A DNA stretch of 64,000 bases, from NCBI RefSeq assembly GCF_002295115.1, contig NZ_NSFV01000008.1, forward strand, positions 62,001-126,000, read 5' to 3'. The notes under the pieces were generated by a model. That model had not been told where the DNA came from. It saw nothing but the letters and a program-made list of their open reading frames with translations, and did no database searches. A program made the position numbers and the translations under genes. Every line of letters starts with the position of its first letter. Position 1 is the stretch's first letter. Below, piece after piece: positions 9,331 to 17,807 of this stretch. Origin of the DNA: Mesorhizobium sp. WSM4311 (GTDB lineage: Bacteria > Pseudomonadota > Alphaproteobacteria > Rhizobiales > Rhizobiaceae).

Positions 9331-10590
9331 ATGTCACAAATCATGCGTGCACCGCTCGATCTCGCAGCAGTCGAAGCCATGGATGCGGCCGATCCGCTGC
9401 GCGCCATGCGCGACCGCTTCATTTTGCCGGAAGGCGTGATCTACCTCGACGGCAACTCGCTGGGTGCGGCGGCGCCCGCCGTCTTCAACGAGCTGCAGAA
9501 GGCGGCGACGCAGGAATGGGCGCAAGACCTCATCCGCGCCTGGAACACCGCCGGCTGGTTCGACATGCCGGTCGCGCTCGGCGACCAGCTCGGACGGCTG
9601 ATCGGCGCCGCTTCCGGCCAGACGGTGGTTTGCGACACGACCTCGATCAACATCTACAAGGTGCTGCATGCGGCACTCGGCATGCGGCCGAATCGCTCGG
9701 TCATCGTCGCCGAGGGCGACAGTTTTCCAACCGACCTCTACATGGCCGAAGGCGTGGCCTCGACGCGGCCGGGCACGGTGCTGCGGCTCGAAGGCGTCGA
9801 TGCGCCCACCATCGAGGAACTGATCGACGAGCGCGTCGCCGTCATCCTGGTCAACCACGTCAACTACAAAACCGGACAATTGCGCGACATGGCCGCCCTG
9901 ACATGCCAGGCCCATCAGGTCGGCGCGCTGATCGTCTGGGATCTCTGCCACACGGCCGGCGCCTTGCCTGTCGAGCTCGATGCCGCGAACGCCGATTTCG
10001 CCATCGGCTGCACCTACAAATATCTCAATGGCGGTCCGGGTGCGCCCGCCTTCATCTATGCCGCGAAACGTCATCACGAAGATGTCCACCAGCCGCTGAG
10101 CGGCTGGTGGGGCCATGCGCGACCCTTCGCTTTTGAACAAAGCTACACGGCCGGCAGCGGTATCCGCCGGTTCCTGTGCGGCACGCAGCCGGTGCTGTCG
10201 ATGCGGGCGCTGAAAGGGGCACTCGATATCTGGGATGATGTCGACATGGCGGCGGTGCGCAAGAAGAGCATCGCGCTCACCGACCTGTTCATCCAGCTCG
10301 TCGAAGCCAGATGCGGCGCCTACGGCCTCGAACTCGAAGGCCCGCGCAACGGCAATGCGCGCGGCAGCCAGGTGTCGTTCCTCCACCCGCACGGCTACCA
10401 GGTGATGCGGGCCTTGATCGAGCGCGGCGTGATCGGCGATTTCCGTGCGCCGTCGACCATCCGCTTCGGCTTCACGCCGCTCTATGTCGGCTACAAGGAC
10501 GTCTGGCAGGCGGTCGAGGTGCTTGAGGACATCCTGCGCACCGGCGCATGGCAGGAAGCGCGTTTCGCGGTCAAGACAGCGGTGACCTGA
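9331..10590 (+). CDS. kynU: Kynureninase
   Basis: PLP-dependent fold-type I enzyme that splits kynurenine into anthranilate and alanine; 419 residues. The PLP lysine lies in GCTYKYLNGGPG, and the cofactor region includes ILVNHVNYKTG and WDLCHTAGALPVEL, the aspartate that pairs with the pyridine nitrogen. LDGNSLGAAAP is the usual kynureninase N-terminal block. Two ATGs (9331 and 9343) compete; the first directly follows AGGGA, the second is 12 bases from it, so the exact start is unsure. It is convergent with kynA across a short palindromic repeat. Confidence 0.93.
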   Translation: MSQIMRAPLDLAAVEAMDAADPLRAMRDRFILPEGVIYLDGNSLGAAAPAVFNELQKAATQEWAQDLIRAWNTAGWFDMPVALGDQLGRLIGAASGQTVVCDTTSINIYKVLHAALGMRPNRSVIVAEGDSFPTDLYMAEGVASTRPGTVLRLEGVDAPTIEELIDERVAVILVNHVNYKTGQLRDMAALTCQAHQVGALIVWDLCHTAGALPVELDAANADFAIGCTYKYLNGGPGAPAFIYAAKRHHEDVHQPLSGWWGHARPFAFEQSYTAGSGIRRFLCGTQPVLSMRALKGALDIWDDVDMAAVRKKSIALTDLFIQLVEARCGAYGLELEGPRNGNARGSQVSFLHPHGYQVMRALIERGVIGDFRAPSTIRFGFTPLYVGYKDVWQAVEVLEDILRTGAWQEARFAVKTAVT

Positions 10591-10598
10591 GAGGTCAG

Positions 10599-10646
10599 CG
10601 CATTCCAGGAAAAGTGTTGGCGGTTTTCCCACAGGAAAAAGTCAAA
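10599..10646. repeat. Rhizobial-type intergenic palindromic repeat, copy 1
   Basis: The region between the convergent kynU and kynA genes contains TTCCAGGAAAAGTG, then GCGGTTTTCC. The GGAAAA and TTTTCC parts can pair into a hairpin. A related sequence lies at 48388-48450. Such palindromes are common between genes in Mesorhizobium and relatives. It overlaps the kynA stop codon and may help end transcription from both sides. Confidence 0.55.
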
Positions 10647-11478
10647 GTCGGGTGCGAACCGTCCACAGTTCGGGAAACAGCACAACCTCGAGCATCTTCT
10701 TCAGGTAGGAAGCGCCCGAGGTGCCGCCGGTGCCGCGCTTCAGGCCGATGATGCGCTCGACCGTGGTGACATGGTTGAAGCGCCAGCGGCGGAAATAGTC
10801 CTCGAAATCGACCAGTTTCTCGGCCAGTTCATAGAACATCCAGTAGCGCTGCGGATCGCGGTAAACGGTCTGCCAGGCGACCAGGACTTCTTCGTTTTCG
10901 CTGCGCGTCTCGCGCCAGTCCGTGCGTCTGGCGTCGGCGCCGATGTCGAACCCATTGCGCGCCAGAAGCAGCAATGCTTCATCATAGAGCGACGGCTCGG
11001 CCAGGATTGCCTCCAGCTTGCCGGTGAGGTCCGGCCGGTGCTTGTGGGGTCCGAGCATTGCGAGGTTGCGGTTGCCCGCCATGAACTCGATGGCGCGGTA
11101 CTGCCAGGACTGAAAGCCCGAGGACTGGCCGAGCGCATCGCGGAATTCGGTGTATTCGCTGGGCGTCATCGTGCGCAGCACGTCCCAGGCATTGTTCAAC
11201 TGCTCGAAAATCCGGGCGACGCGCGACAGCATCTTGAAGCTCGGCTCGAGCCGGTCGGCGCGAATGGAGCGGATGGCGGCGCCGATCTCATGCAGAGCGA
11301 GCTTCATCCAGAGTTCCGAGGTCTGGTGCTGGATGATGAACAGCATCTCGTCATGCGCCGACGACAGCGGCGTCTGTGCGTCCAGCACTTTCTCCAGATG
11401 CAGATAGTCGCTGTAGGACATGCGTTCCTTGAACGACATCTGTGCGCCTTCGGACGCCGGATCGTAGGGCTCGCTCAA
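10642..11478 (-). CDS. kynA: Tryptophan 2,3-dioxygenase
   Basis: Haem enzyme that opens the indole ring of tryptophan to give N-formylkynurenine; 278 residues. Landmarks are YLHLEKVLDAQ, IIQHQTSELWMKL (active-site His and substrate-pocket residues), RWRFNHVTTVERIIG (proximal haem His) and KRGTGGTSG (substrate carboxylate loop). The start chosen is TTG at 11478, preceded by GGAGAA. It overlaps the upstream CoA-ligase stop as TTGA, which suggests translational coupling. An ATG at 11439 (MSFKERMSYSDY) is the alternative and would shorten the protein by 13 residues. Confidence 0.94.
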   Translation of the reverse strand: MSEPYDPASEGAQMSFKERMSYSDYLHLEKVLDAQTPLSSAHDEMLFIIQHQTSELWMKLALHEIGAAIRSIRADRLEPSFKMLSRVARIFEQLNNAWDVLRTMTPSEYTEFRDALGQSSGFQSWQYRAIEFMAGNRNLAMLGPHKHRPDLTGKLEAILAEPSLYDEALLLLARNGFDIGADARRTDWRETRSENEEVLVAWQTVYRDPQRYWMFYELAEKLVDFEDYFRRWRFNHVTTVERIIGLKRGTGGTSGASYLKKMLEVVLFPELWTVRTRL

Positions 11479-13100
11479 TTGATTTTCTCCGTGCGCAGCC
11501 GGAAGCGCTGGATCTTGCCGGTCTGGGTCTTGGGCAGGGCGGCGATGAATTTGACCGAGCGCGGATATTTGTAGGGCGCAATCGTTGCCTTGACGTGGTC
11601 CTGCAGGCGCTTGACGGTTAGCGCGTCCGCCGCCACGCCTTGCACCAGCACGACATGCGCCTCGACGATCTGGCCGCGTTCGCCATCCTCGGCGCCTATC
11701 ACGGCGCATTCGGCGACATCGGGATGCGACAGAAGTGCCGCCTCGACCTCGGGCCCGGCAATGTTGTAGCCGGCGCTGACGATCATGTCGTCGGAACGCG
11801 CGGCGAAATGGAAGAAACCGTCCTCGTCCTGGGTAAAAGTGTCGCCGGTGAGGTTCCAGCCGTCGCGCACATAATCCTTCTGCCTGTCGTCGGCCATGTA
11901 GCGGCAGCCGGTCGGGCCGCGCACCGCCAGCCGCCCGGTCTCGCCGCGCGGCACCTCGCGCATCGTGTCGTCGACGATGCGCGCCTCATAGCCGCCCACC
12001 GGCTTGCCGGTCGATGCAGGCTTCATGTCGCCAAAACGGTTGGAGATGAAGATGTGCAGCATTTCGGTGGCGCCGATGCCGTCGAGGATCGGCTTGCCGG
12101 TCTTCTCGGTCCATTCTTCGAAGACCGGAGCCGGCAAGGTCTCGCCGGCCGATACGGCGACGCGCAGCGACGACAAATCGGCGCCTTCATCCATGGCTTT
12201 CAGCATGGCGCGGTACGCGGTCGGCGCCGTGAAGGAAATGGTCGCTTTGTAGTTCTCGATGATGTGGACCATGTTGGGTGGCGTCGCCTGTTCCAGCAAC
12301 GTCGCCGCGGCACCGAAGCGCAAGGGGAAAATGGCGAGGCCACCAAGGCCGAAGGTGAAGGCGAGCGGCGGCGAGCCGACGAAGATGTCGTCCGGCGTGA
12401 CCTGGAGAATCTCGCGGGCATAGGCATCGGCGATGATCAGGAGATCGCGGTGGAAATGCATCGTCGCCTTCGGCACGCCCGTCGTGCCCGAGGTGAAGCC
12501 GAGCAGCGCGACATCGTCCCGGCCGGTGTTGACGGCGGTGAAGGTGACCGGCTTGTCGAGGGCGGCGCGGTCGAGTTCGGCATCATGGTTGGCGGTGCCG
12601 TCGAAGCCGATCACCTGCTTCAGGAAGGCGCTGTCCTTGGCGCAGGCGGTCATCTCGTCCATCAGCCTGGTGTCGCAGAGCGCGGTCGTGATCTCCGCCT
12701 TGTCGACGATCTTGGTGAGTTCGCCGGCGCGCAGCATCGGCATGGTGTTGACGACGACGGCGCCGACCTTGGTGGCGGCCAGCCAGCAGGCGACCATTGC
12801 GGGATTGTTGGCGGAGCGGATCAGGACCCGGTTGCCCGGCTTGATGCCGTAATTCTCGACCAGCGCGTGCGCCAGCCTGTTGGTCCAGTCCGACAGTTCC
12901 TTGTAGGTGCGGCGGCGGCCATTGCCGATCAAGGCGGTGTGGTCGCCGAGGCCCTTCTCGACCAACCTGTCGGTCAATTCGACGCCGGCGTTGAGATGCT
13001 CAGGGTAATCGAAGCCGTCGAGCAGGAAATCCGGCCATTGATCCGGCGGTGGCAGATGATCGCGCGTGAACGTGTCGATATGCGCTGAAGGCCCAAGCAT
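11475..13100 (-). CDS. 2-aminobenzoate (anthranilate)--CoA ligase, AMP-binding family
   Basis: Acyl-adenylate-forming enzyme of 541 residues, predicted to activate anthranilate to anthraniloyl-CoA. Adenylation motifs are visible: FTSGTTGVPKATMH (P-loop), DGIGATEMLHIF (A5), TGDTFTQDEDGFFHF (A7) and PKTQTGKIQRFRL with the catalytic C-terminal Lys. The product resembles benzoate/2-aminobenzoate-CoA ligases. Its coupling to kynA and closeness to kynU, which makes anthranilate, support that substrate. The monooxygenase/reductase that would use anthraniloyl-CoA is not in the window. Confidence 0.82.
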   Translation of the reverse strand: MLGPSAHIDTFTRDHLPPPDQWPDFLLDGFDYPEHLNAGVELTDRLVEKGLGDHTALIGNGRRRTYKELSDWTNRLAHALVENYGIKPGNRVLIRSANNPAMVACWLAATKVGAVVVNTMPMLRAGELTKIVDKAEITTALCDTRLMDEMTACAKDSAFLKQVIGFDGTANHDAELDRAALDKPVTFTAVNTGRDDVALLGFTSGTTGVPKATMHFHRDLLIIADAYAREILQVTPDDIFVGSPPLAFTFGLGGLAIFPLRFGAAATLLEQATPPNMVHIIENYKATISFTAPTAYRAMLKAMDEGADLSSLRVAVSAGETLPAPVFEEWTEKTGKPILDGIGATEMLHIFISNRFGDMKPASTGKPVGGYEARIVDDTMREVPRGETGRLAVRGPTGCRYMADDRQKDYVRDGWNLTGDTFTQDEDGFFHFAARSDDMIVSAGYNIAGPEVEAALLSHPDVAECAVIGAEDGERGQIVEAHVVLVQGVAADALTVKRLQDHVKATIAPYKYPRSVKFIAALPKTQTGKIQRFRLRTEKIN

Positions 13101-13413
13101 GTCGCCGCCATCCCATTTGCTTGCCTGGCCAGTGCGCGAAGCATCCGGCCGAGGTGGTGGATATGAAGTTCCCGTCGTTCGCGAGAGGCTTCGTGCAGCC
13201 AGCTACACCTTGTTTGTCGACGCCACCGGACGGGTGGCATCCGCAGGTTTGGGCAGCACGGCAGACTTCCCATTGTCGGCTGTTCTTCGGACAGGATCGC
13301 ACCAGTCGAAATTTGTTTCAAGCCTAAAATGTTTTTGCCCTGGAGCATTGACGCATGGCACGGTGGCGGCCATTGCTAGCGCCAAACGGATGCGCTTTTG
13401 CGGGAGGGTACGG
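13101..13413. other. Divergent intergenic region between the CoA ligase and kynB
   Basis: About 313 bases between the leftward CoA-ligase/kynA pair and the rightward formamidase gene. It should hold promoters for both. An open frame runs through it in frame with kynB, but it has no family features and lacks a convincing start signal. I see no clear operator or RNA gene. Confidence 0.55.
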
Positions 13414-14244
13414 ATGCTCGAACATCGCATTGCCGATTGGAATAACGCCTACGCCAATGGCGCGAATATCGCCGGCAGCGACCGCTGGCCGGCTGCCTGG
13501 GCGGAGCCGGCGCAGGCGTTTCGCGATGCGCTTTCGGCGGCGGGCCGGGCACGACTGGACATCGCCTATGGCGAGCGACCGCGCAATCGCTTCGATCTTT
13601 TCCTTCCCGACGCCGCGCCCAAGGGGCTCGTGGTGTTCATCCATGGCGGTTACTGGCTGGAGTCCGACAAGAGCGACTGGTCGCATCTGGCCAAGGGCGC
13701 TGTCGGCAGCGGCTTTGCCGCGGCGATGCCGTCCTACACGCAGTGCCCGGACATACGCATCGCCGGCATCGTCCGTGAAATCGGCGCGGCGATCGAAAAA
13801 GTGGCGGCGATGGTCGACGGACCGCTGATTTTGACCGGACATTCGGCCGGCGGCCATCTCGCCAGCCGCATGGTGACCACATCAACGCCGCTGCCCACCG
13901 ATGTGGCAAAGCGAATACGTCATGTCGTTTCGATCTCGGGCCTGCACGACCTGCGCCCGCTGATGCGCACCGCTATGAACGCCGCTTTGGCAATCGACGA
14001 GGCCGAAGCCCAGGCCGAGAGCCCCGCGCTGCTGCTGCCCCTGGATGGCACGCGCATCACCTGCTGGGCCGGCGGCGGCGAGCGTTCGGAGTTCCTGCGG
14101 CAGAATGCGCTGCTGGCCAATATCTGGACCGGACTTGGCGCCGCCACCAGCTGCGTGGTCGAGCCCGACCGGCACCATTACGACATTGTCGATGGCCTCG
14201 CCGATCCGGCGCATGCACTGACGCGAACCTTGATCTCGGAATAG
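13414..14244 (+). CDS. Arylformamidase (kynurenine formamidase) of the alpha/beta-hydrolase type
   Basis: Predicted to hydrolyse N-formylkynurenine to kynurenine and formate; 276 residues. It carries the oxyanion motif HGGYW (in VFIHGGYWLESDKSDW), the nucleophile elbow GHSAGGH and a late His in EPDRHHYDIVDG. HGGYW is typical of the eukaryote-like AFMID esterase group rather than of the metal-dependent bacterial KynB (cyclase) family. GGGAGG at 13402-13407 supports the ATG at 13414; the open frame extends much further upstream without homology signs. The neighbours kynA and kynU supply its substrate and use its product. Confidence 0.82.
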   Translation: MLEHRIADWNNAYANGANIAGSDRWPAAWAEPAQAFRDALSAAGRARLDIAYGERPRNRFDLFLPDAAPKGLVVFIHGGYWLESDKSDWSHLAKGAVGSGFAAAMPSYTQCPDIRIAGIVREIGAAIEKVAAMVDGPLILTGHSAGGHLASRMVTTSTPLPTDVAKRIRHVVSISGLHDLRPLMRTAMNAALAIDEAEAQAESPALLLPLDGTRITCWAGGGERSEFLRQNALLANIWTGLGAATSCVVEPDRHHYDIVDGLADPAHALTRTLISE

Positions 14245-14290
14245 GTGAGATCGTTTTTATCCTGTTATCAGTCAGTTATGGGATAATTCT

Positions 14291-15496
14291 TCAGCGCAGC
14301 ATTAGAACGCTGCACGAATCCCCGGCGGCGGATGCGGGGGCAAATGGCGCCCGTACGATCAGTCCGTTGGCGTCGGCCAGCATCCTCAGCATGGACGAAT
14401 CCTGGATACTGAACGGCGTCGCCACCAGTTCGCCGTCGTCTTCCCTGACCACCGCGCGCACATAGTCCTGGCGCAGATCATTGGCCGGCATTGCGGCGCC
14501 CAGCCGCGCCGGACGGATGTCCTGACGATGATTGCGGCCGCCGAGCCTCGCCAGAAGCGGCTTCAGGAACAATTGCGAGCAGACCAGGCTGGCCACCGGG
14601 TTGCCGGGCAGGCCGATACATCTGATAGCGCCGAGGCGTCCGAACATCAGCGGCTTGCCGGGGCGCATGGCGATCTTCCAGAAGCCGAGCGTCATGCCTT
14701 CGCCGGTCAGCACGTCATGGATCAGGTCATGGTCACCGACCGAGGCGCCGCCAAGCGTGACGATGACATCCGCACCGGCCGCGACCGCCTTTTTGACCAG
14801 CGCTGCGATGGCTTCCTTGCGGTCGGCGGCAATGCCAAGATCGAGCGCGCGGGCGCCGACCGATTGCGCGGCAGCGACGACGCCATAGGCGTTGGACGAG
14901 ATGATCTGGTCCGGTCCGAGTTCGCTGCCGGGCGGCAGCAGCTCGTCGCCCGTAGCAATGATGGCGACCAGCGGCCGTTTGACCACGTTCACTCTGGGAT
15001 GGTTGGCCGATGCCGTCAGCGAGAGCGCCGCCGCATCGAGTAGCCGACCTCTTTCAAGCAGGACATCGCCTTTCGAAAAATCGAGGCCGATGCGGCGGAT
15101 GTTGCGCCACTCCGCCGTCGGTTCGATCACTTCGATGCGACCGCCGCCGAGGTCGCGGACGTTTTCCTGGATGACGATGGTGTCGGCGCCCTCGGGCAGT
15201 GGCGCGCCGGTGAAGATGCGCACCGCCTGGCGCTCGCCGACGGAACCGTCAAAGCCACGCCCGGCCGGCGCCATGCCGATCACCGAGAGTTTCGACGGCA
15301 CGGACGCCACATTGGCGGCGCGGACTGCGTAACCATCCATGGCCGAAGCGTTGAAAGGCGGTTGAGTGCGAAGTGCCGCGACCGGTTCCGCCAGCACCCG
15401 ATCGACTGCCTCGAACAGAGGCACGCTTTCGCCGGCCAGCGGTGCTGCACCATCCAGCAGGCGCTCAAGCGCCTCGGTCACCGGAACCAGCGCCAT
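14291..15496 (-). CDS. moeA: Molybdopterin molybdenumtransferase
   Basis: Inserts molybdate into adenylylated molybdopterin to finish the molybdenum cofactor; 401 residues, usual for MoeA. Landmarks are FNASAMDGYAVRA near the N terminus, TGAPLPEGADTIV, and the MoCF-type domain with TGDELLPPG and VTLGGASVGDHDL (GGxSxGxxD). MKPGKPL appears here as MRPGKPLMFG. The start overlaps the moaC stop (TGATG), so the two are translationally coupled. Confidence 0.95.
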   Translation of the reverse strand: MALVPVTEALERLLDGAAPLAGESVPLFEAVDRVLAEPVAALRTQPPFNASAMDGYAVRAANVASVPSKLSVIGMAPAGRGFDGSVGERQAVRIFTGAPLPEGADTIVIQENVRDLGGGRIEVIEPTAEWRNIRRIGLDFSKGDVLLERGRLLDAAALSLTASANHPRVNVVKRPLVAIIATGDELLPPGSELGPDQIISSNAYGVVAAAQSVGARALDLGIAADRKEAIAALVKKAVAAGADVIVTLGGASVGDHDLIHDVLTGEGMTLGFWKIAMRPGKPLMFGRLGAIRCIGLPGNPVASLVCSQLFLKPLLARLGGRNHRQDIRPARLGAAMPANDLRQDYVRAVVREDDGELVATPFSIQDSSMLRMLADANGLIVRAPFAPASAAGDSCSVLMLR

Positions 15497-15978
15497 CAGG
15501 CGCCAACCTTGTAGTCGCCGGACTTGCCGCCGGTCTTTTCCACCAGGCGGACACCGGAGATGATCATGGCGCGGTCCACGGCCTTGGCCATGTCGTAAAT
15601 GGTCAGGCAGGCAACGGAGGCAGCCGTCAGCGCTTCCATCTCGACGCCGGTCTTGCCGGTGACGCGCGCCAGCGCGGTGACTTTCAGGCCGGGCAACGCG
15701 TGGTCGGGCTCGATGTCGACGGAAACCTTGGTCAAGAGCAGGGGATGGCAGAGCGGGATCAGCTCATGCGTCTTCTTCGCCGCCATGATGCCGGCGATGC
15801 GGGCAGTGCCGAGTACATCGCCCTTCTTGGCGTTTCCGGCGAGGATGGTCTTCAGCGTCTCGGGCTGCATCGAGACGAACCCTTCGGCGATCGCCGTGCG
15901 CGTCGTCTCTTGCTTGTCGCCGACATCGACCATATTGGCCTCGCCCTGCGCGCCGAGATGGGTGAGGGCGGCCTTCAT
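15496..15978 (-). CDS. moaC: Cyclic pyranopterin monophosphate synthase
   Basis: Second step of molybdenum-cofactor synthesis, converting the MoaA product to cPMP; 160 residues, hexameric family. Diagnostic segments are MVDVGDKQETTR, KKTHELIPLCHPL, GVEMEALTAASVACLTIYDM and GGKSG. The start at 15978 lies 2 bases after the trpC stop, and the end overlaps moeA by one base. The gene is thus part of a tight ppiD-trpD-trpC-moaC-moeA transcription unit. Confidence 0.96.
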   Translation of the reverse strand: MKAALTHLGAQGEANMVDVGDKQETTRTAIAEGFVSMQPETLKTILAGNAKKGDVLGTARIAGIMAAKKTHELIPLCHPLLLTKVSVDIEPDHALPGLKVTALARVTGKTGVEMEALTAASVACLTIYDMAKAVDRAMIISGVRLVEKTGGKSGDYKVGA

Positions 15979-15980
15979 CG

Positions 15981-16793
15981 TCAGACGGCCTCGGCCAGAG
16001 CCTTGCCGGTCAACAGAATGCGGGTCGCCGCGGTGACATCGTGTTGCCGCATCAGGCTCTCGCCGACAAGGAAGGTGCCGATGTCCTTCTTCTGCAGCCT
16101 GAGGCAATCATCATGTGTGAAGATGCCGCTCTCACTGACCAGCAGGCGGTCGGCCGGCACCATCGTTGCCAGCCGCTCGGAGGTTTCGAGGCTGGTCTCG
16201 AACGTTCTCAGATTGCGGTTGTTTATGCCGATCAGCCGCGACGACAGTTTTAGCGCTCGTTGCGTCTCGGCCTCATCATGCACCTCGATCAGCGCATCCA
16301 TGCCGAGTTCGAATGCGGTCGCTTCCAATTCGCTCGCCAAGGCATCGTCGACGCTGGCCATGATGATCAGGACGGCATCCGCGCCCCAGGCGCGCGCCTC
16401 GTAGACCTGGTAGGGGTCGAACAGGAAATCCTTGCGCAACGCGGGCAGGGCGACGGCTGGGCGTGCCCTGGTGAGGAATTCCGGCGCGCCCTGGAAGGAC
16501 GGCGCATCGGTCAATACCGAAAGACAGGCGGCGTCGCCCTTCTCATAGGCCTGCGCCAGTGCCGGCGGATCGAAATCGGCACGGATCAGCCCCTTGGAAG
16601 GACTTGCCTTCTTGATTTCGGCGATGAGGGCAAAGCGACCCGATCTGCGCTTCGCCTCAAGGGCTGCAAGAAAGCCGCGTGGCGCGTCGGCGTCCTTCGC
16701 CCGCGCCTTGATCTCGGCCAGCGGCACGCGTGCCTTGGCGGCGGCAATCTCGTCGCGCTTGTAGGCCTCGATCTTGCGCAAAATGTCAGACAC
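15981..16793 (-). CDS. trpC: Indole-3-glycerol phosphate synthase
   Basis: Beta/alpha-barrel enzyme of tryptophan synthesis that closes the indole ring; 270 residues, monofunctional, with no TrpF fusion. Catalytic blocks include LIAEIKKASPSKG, PALRKDFLFDPYQV, IGINNRNLRTFE and VSESGI. It is spaced 3 bases from trpD and 2 bases from moaC. This is the usual rhizobial arrangement in which trpE(G) is elsewhere. Confidence 0.97.
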   Translation of the reverse strand: MSDILRKIEAYKRDEIAAAKARVPLAEIKARAKDADAPRGFLAALEAKRRSGRFALIAEIKKASPSKGLIRADFDPPALAQAYEKGDAACLSVLTDAPSFQGAPEFLTRARPAVALPALRKDFLFDPYQVYEARAWGADAVLIIMASVDDALASELEATAFELGMDALIEVHDEAETQRALKLSSRLIGINNRNLRTFETSLETSERLATMVPADRLLVSESGIFTHDDCLRLQKKDIGTFLVGESLMRQHDVTAATRILLTGKALAEAV

Positions 16794-16796
16794 GGT

Positions 16797-17807
16797 TCAC
16801 CCGTTCGAAATTTCGACCAGCCGGTCGAGCACCTGCAGCGCCCGGCCGCTGTCTATGGCTTGCGCTGCGAGCGCGATGCCATCGCCGAGCGTCGTCGCCT
16901 TGCCCGCGATCACCAGCCCGGCGCCGGCATTCATCAGCACGGTGTCGCGATAGGCGCCGGCAGCACCACCCAGCATGTCGCGCAAGGCCTTGGCATTGTA
17001 GGCGGCGTCACCGCCGCGCAGCTCGTCCTTGGTGTGGCGCTTCAATCCAACCTCTTCCGGGGTCAGTGTGAAGCTGCGGATCTCACCGCCGATCAGTTCC
17101 GCCACCTGCGTCTCGCCGGTGGTGGTGATTTCGTCATAGCCGTCGCCATGAACGACCCAGGCATGCTCGGTGCCCAGCGCCTTCAATGTCTCGGCCACCG
17201 GCATGATCCATTCCGGCAGAAACACACCGACCATCTGCCTGACGACGCCAGCCGGATTGGAGAGAGGCCCGAGAAGATTGAAGATGGTGCGGGTTCCGAG
17301 CTCAACGCGGGTCGGGCCGACATGTTTCATGGCCGGATGGTGCGCCGGCGCGAACATGAAGCCGACGCCGGCTTCATGGATGCAACGGCCGATCGTCTCC
17401 GGCGGAATGTCTATCTTGACCCCAAGCGCGATCAGGACATCGGCAGCGCCGGTCAACGAGGACAGGCCGCGATTGCCGTGCTTGGCGACCGGCACGCCGG
17501 CGGCGGCGATGACGAAGGCCGAGCCCGTCGAAATGTTGACGCTGTGGGAATTGTCGCCGCCCGTGCCGACGATATCGATGGCACCCGCGGGCGCCTCGAC
17601 GCGCAGCATCTTGGCCCGCATCGTGGCGACAGCGCCCGAAATCTCGCTGACCGTCTCACCGCGTACGCGCAGCGCCATCAGGAAGCCGCCGATCTGCCCG
17701 GGGGTCGCGTCGCCCGACATGATGATGTCGAAGGCCTCGCGCGCTTCCTCGAAGGAAAGCGCGGTGCCGGCCGCCACCTTGGCGATATGGGTTTTCAGCG
17801 CGCTCAT
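16797..17807 (-). CDS. trpD: Anthranilate phosphoribosyltransferase
   Basis: Joins anthranilate to PRPP in tryptophan synthesis; 336 residues. The PRPP-binding loop is VGTGGDNSHSVNIST; further blocks are KHGNRGLSSLTGAADVLIALG and HPAMKHVGPTRVELGTRTIF. The ATG overlaps the ppiD stop by 4 bases. Its substrate, anthranilate, is also the product of kynU nearby, so salvage of anthranilate back to tryptophan is possible (inference). Confidence 0.97.
   Translation of the reverse strand: MSALKTHIAKVAAGTALSFEEAREAFDIIMSGDATPGQIGGFLMALRVRGETVSEISGAVATMRAKMLRVEAPAGAIDIVGTGGDNSHSVNISTGSAFVIAAAGVPVAKHGNRGLSSLTGAADVLIALGVKIDIPPETIGRCIHEAGVGFMFAPAHHPAMKHVGPTRVELGTRTIFNLLGPLSNPAGVVRQMVGVFLPEWIMPVAETLKALGTEHAWVVHGDGYDEITTTGETQVAELIGGEIRSFTLTPEEVGLKRHTKDELRGGDAAYNAKALRDMLGGAAGAYRDTVLMNAGAGLVIAGKATTLGDGIALAAQAIDSGRALQVLDRLVEISNG

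Noticed and set aside
13066..13413. N-terminal extension of the kynB frame
   Set aside because: The ATG at 13414 has GGGAGG at the right distance and family homology begins there; the extension is featureless.
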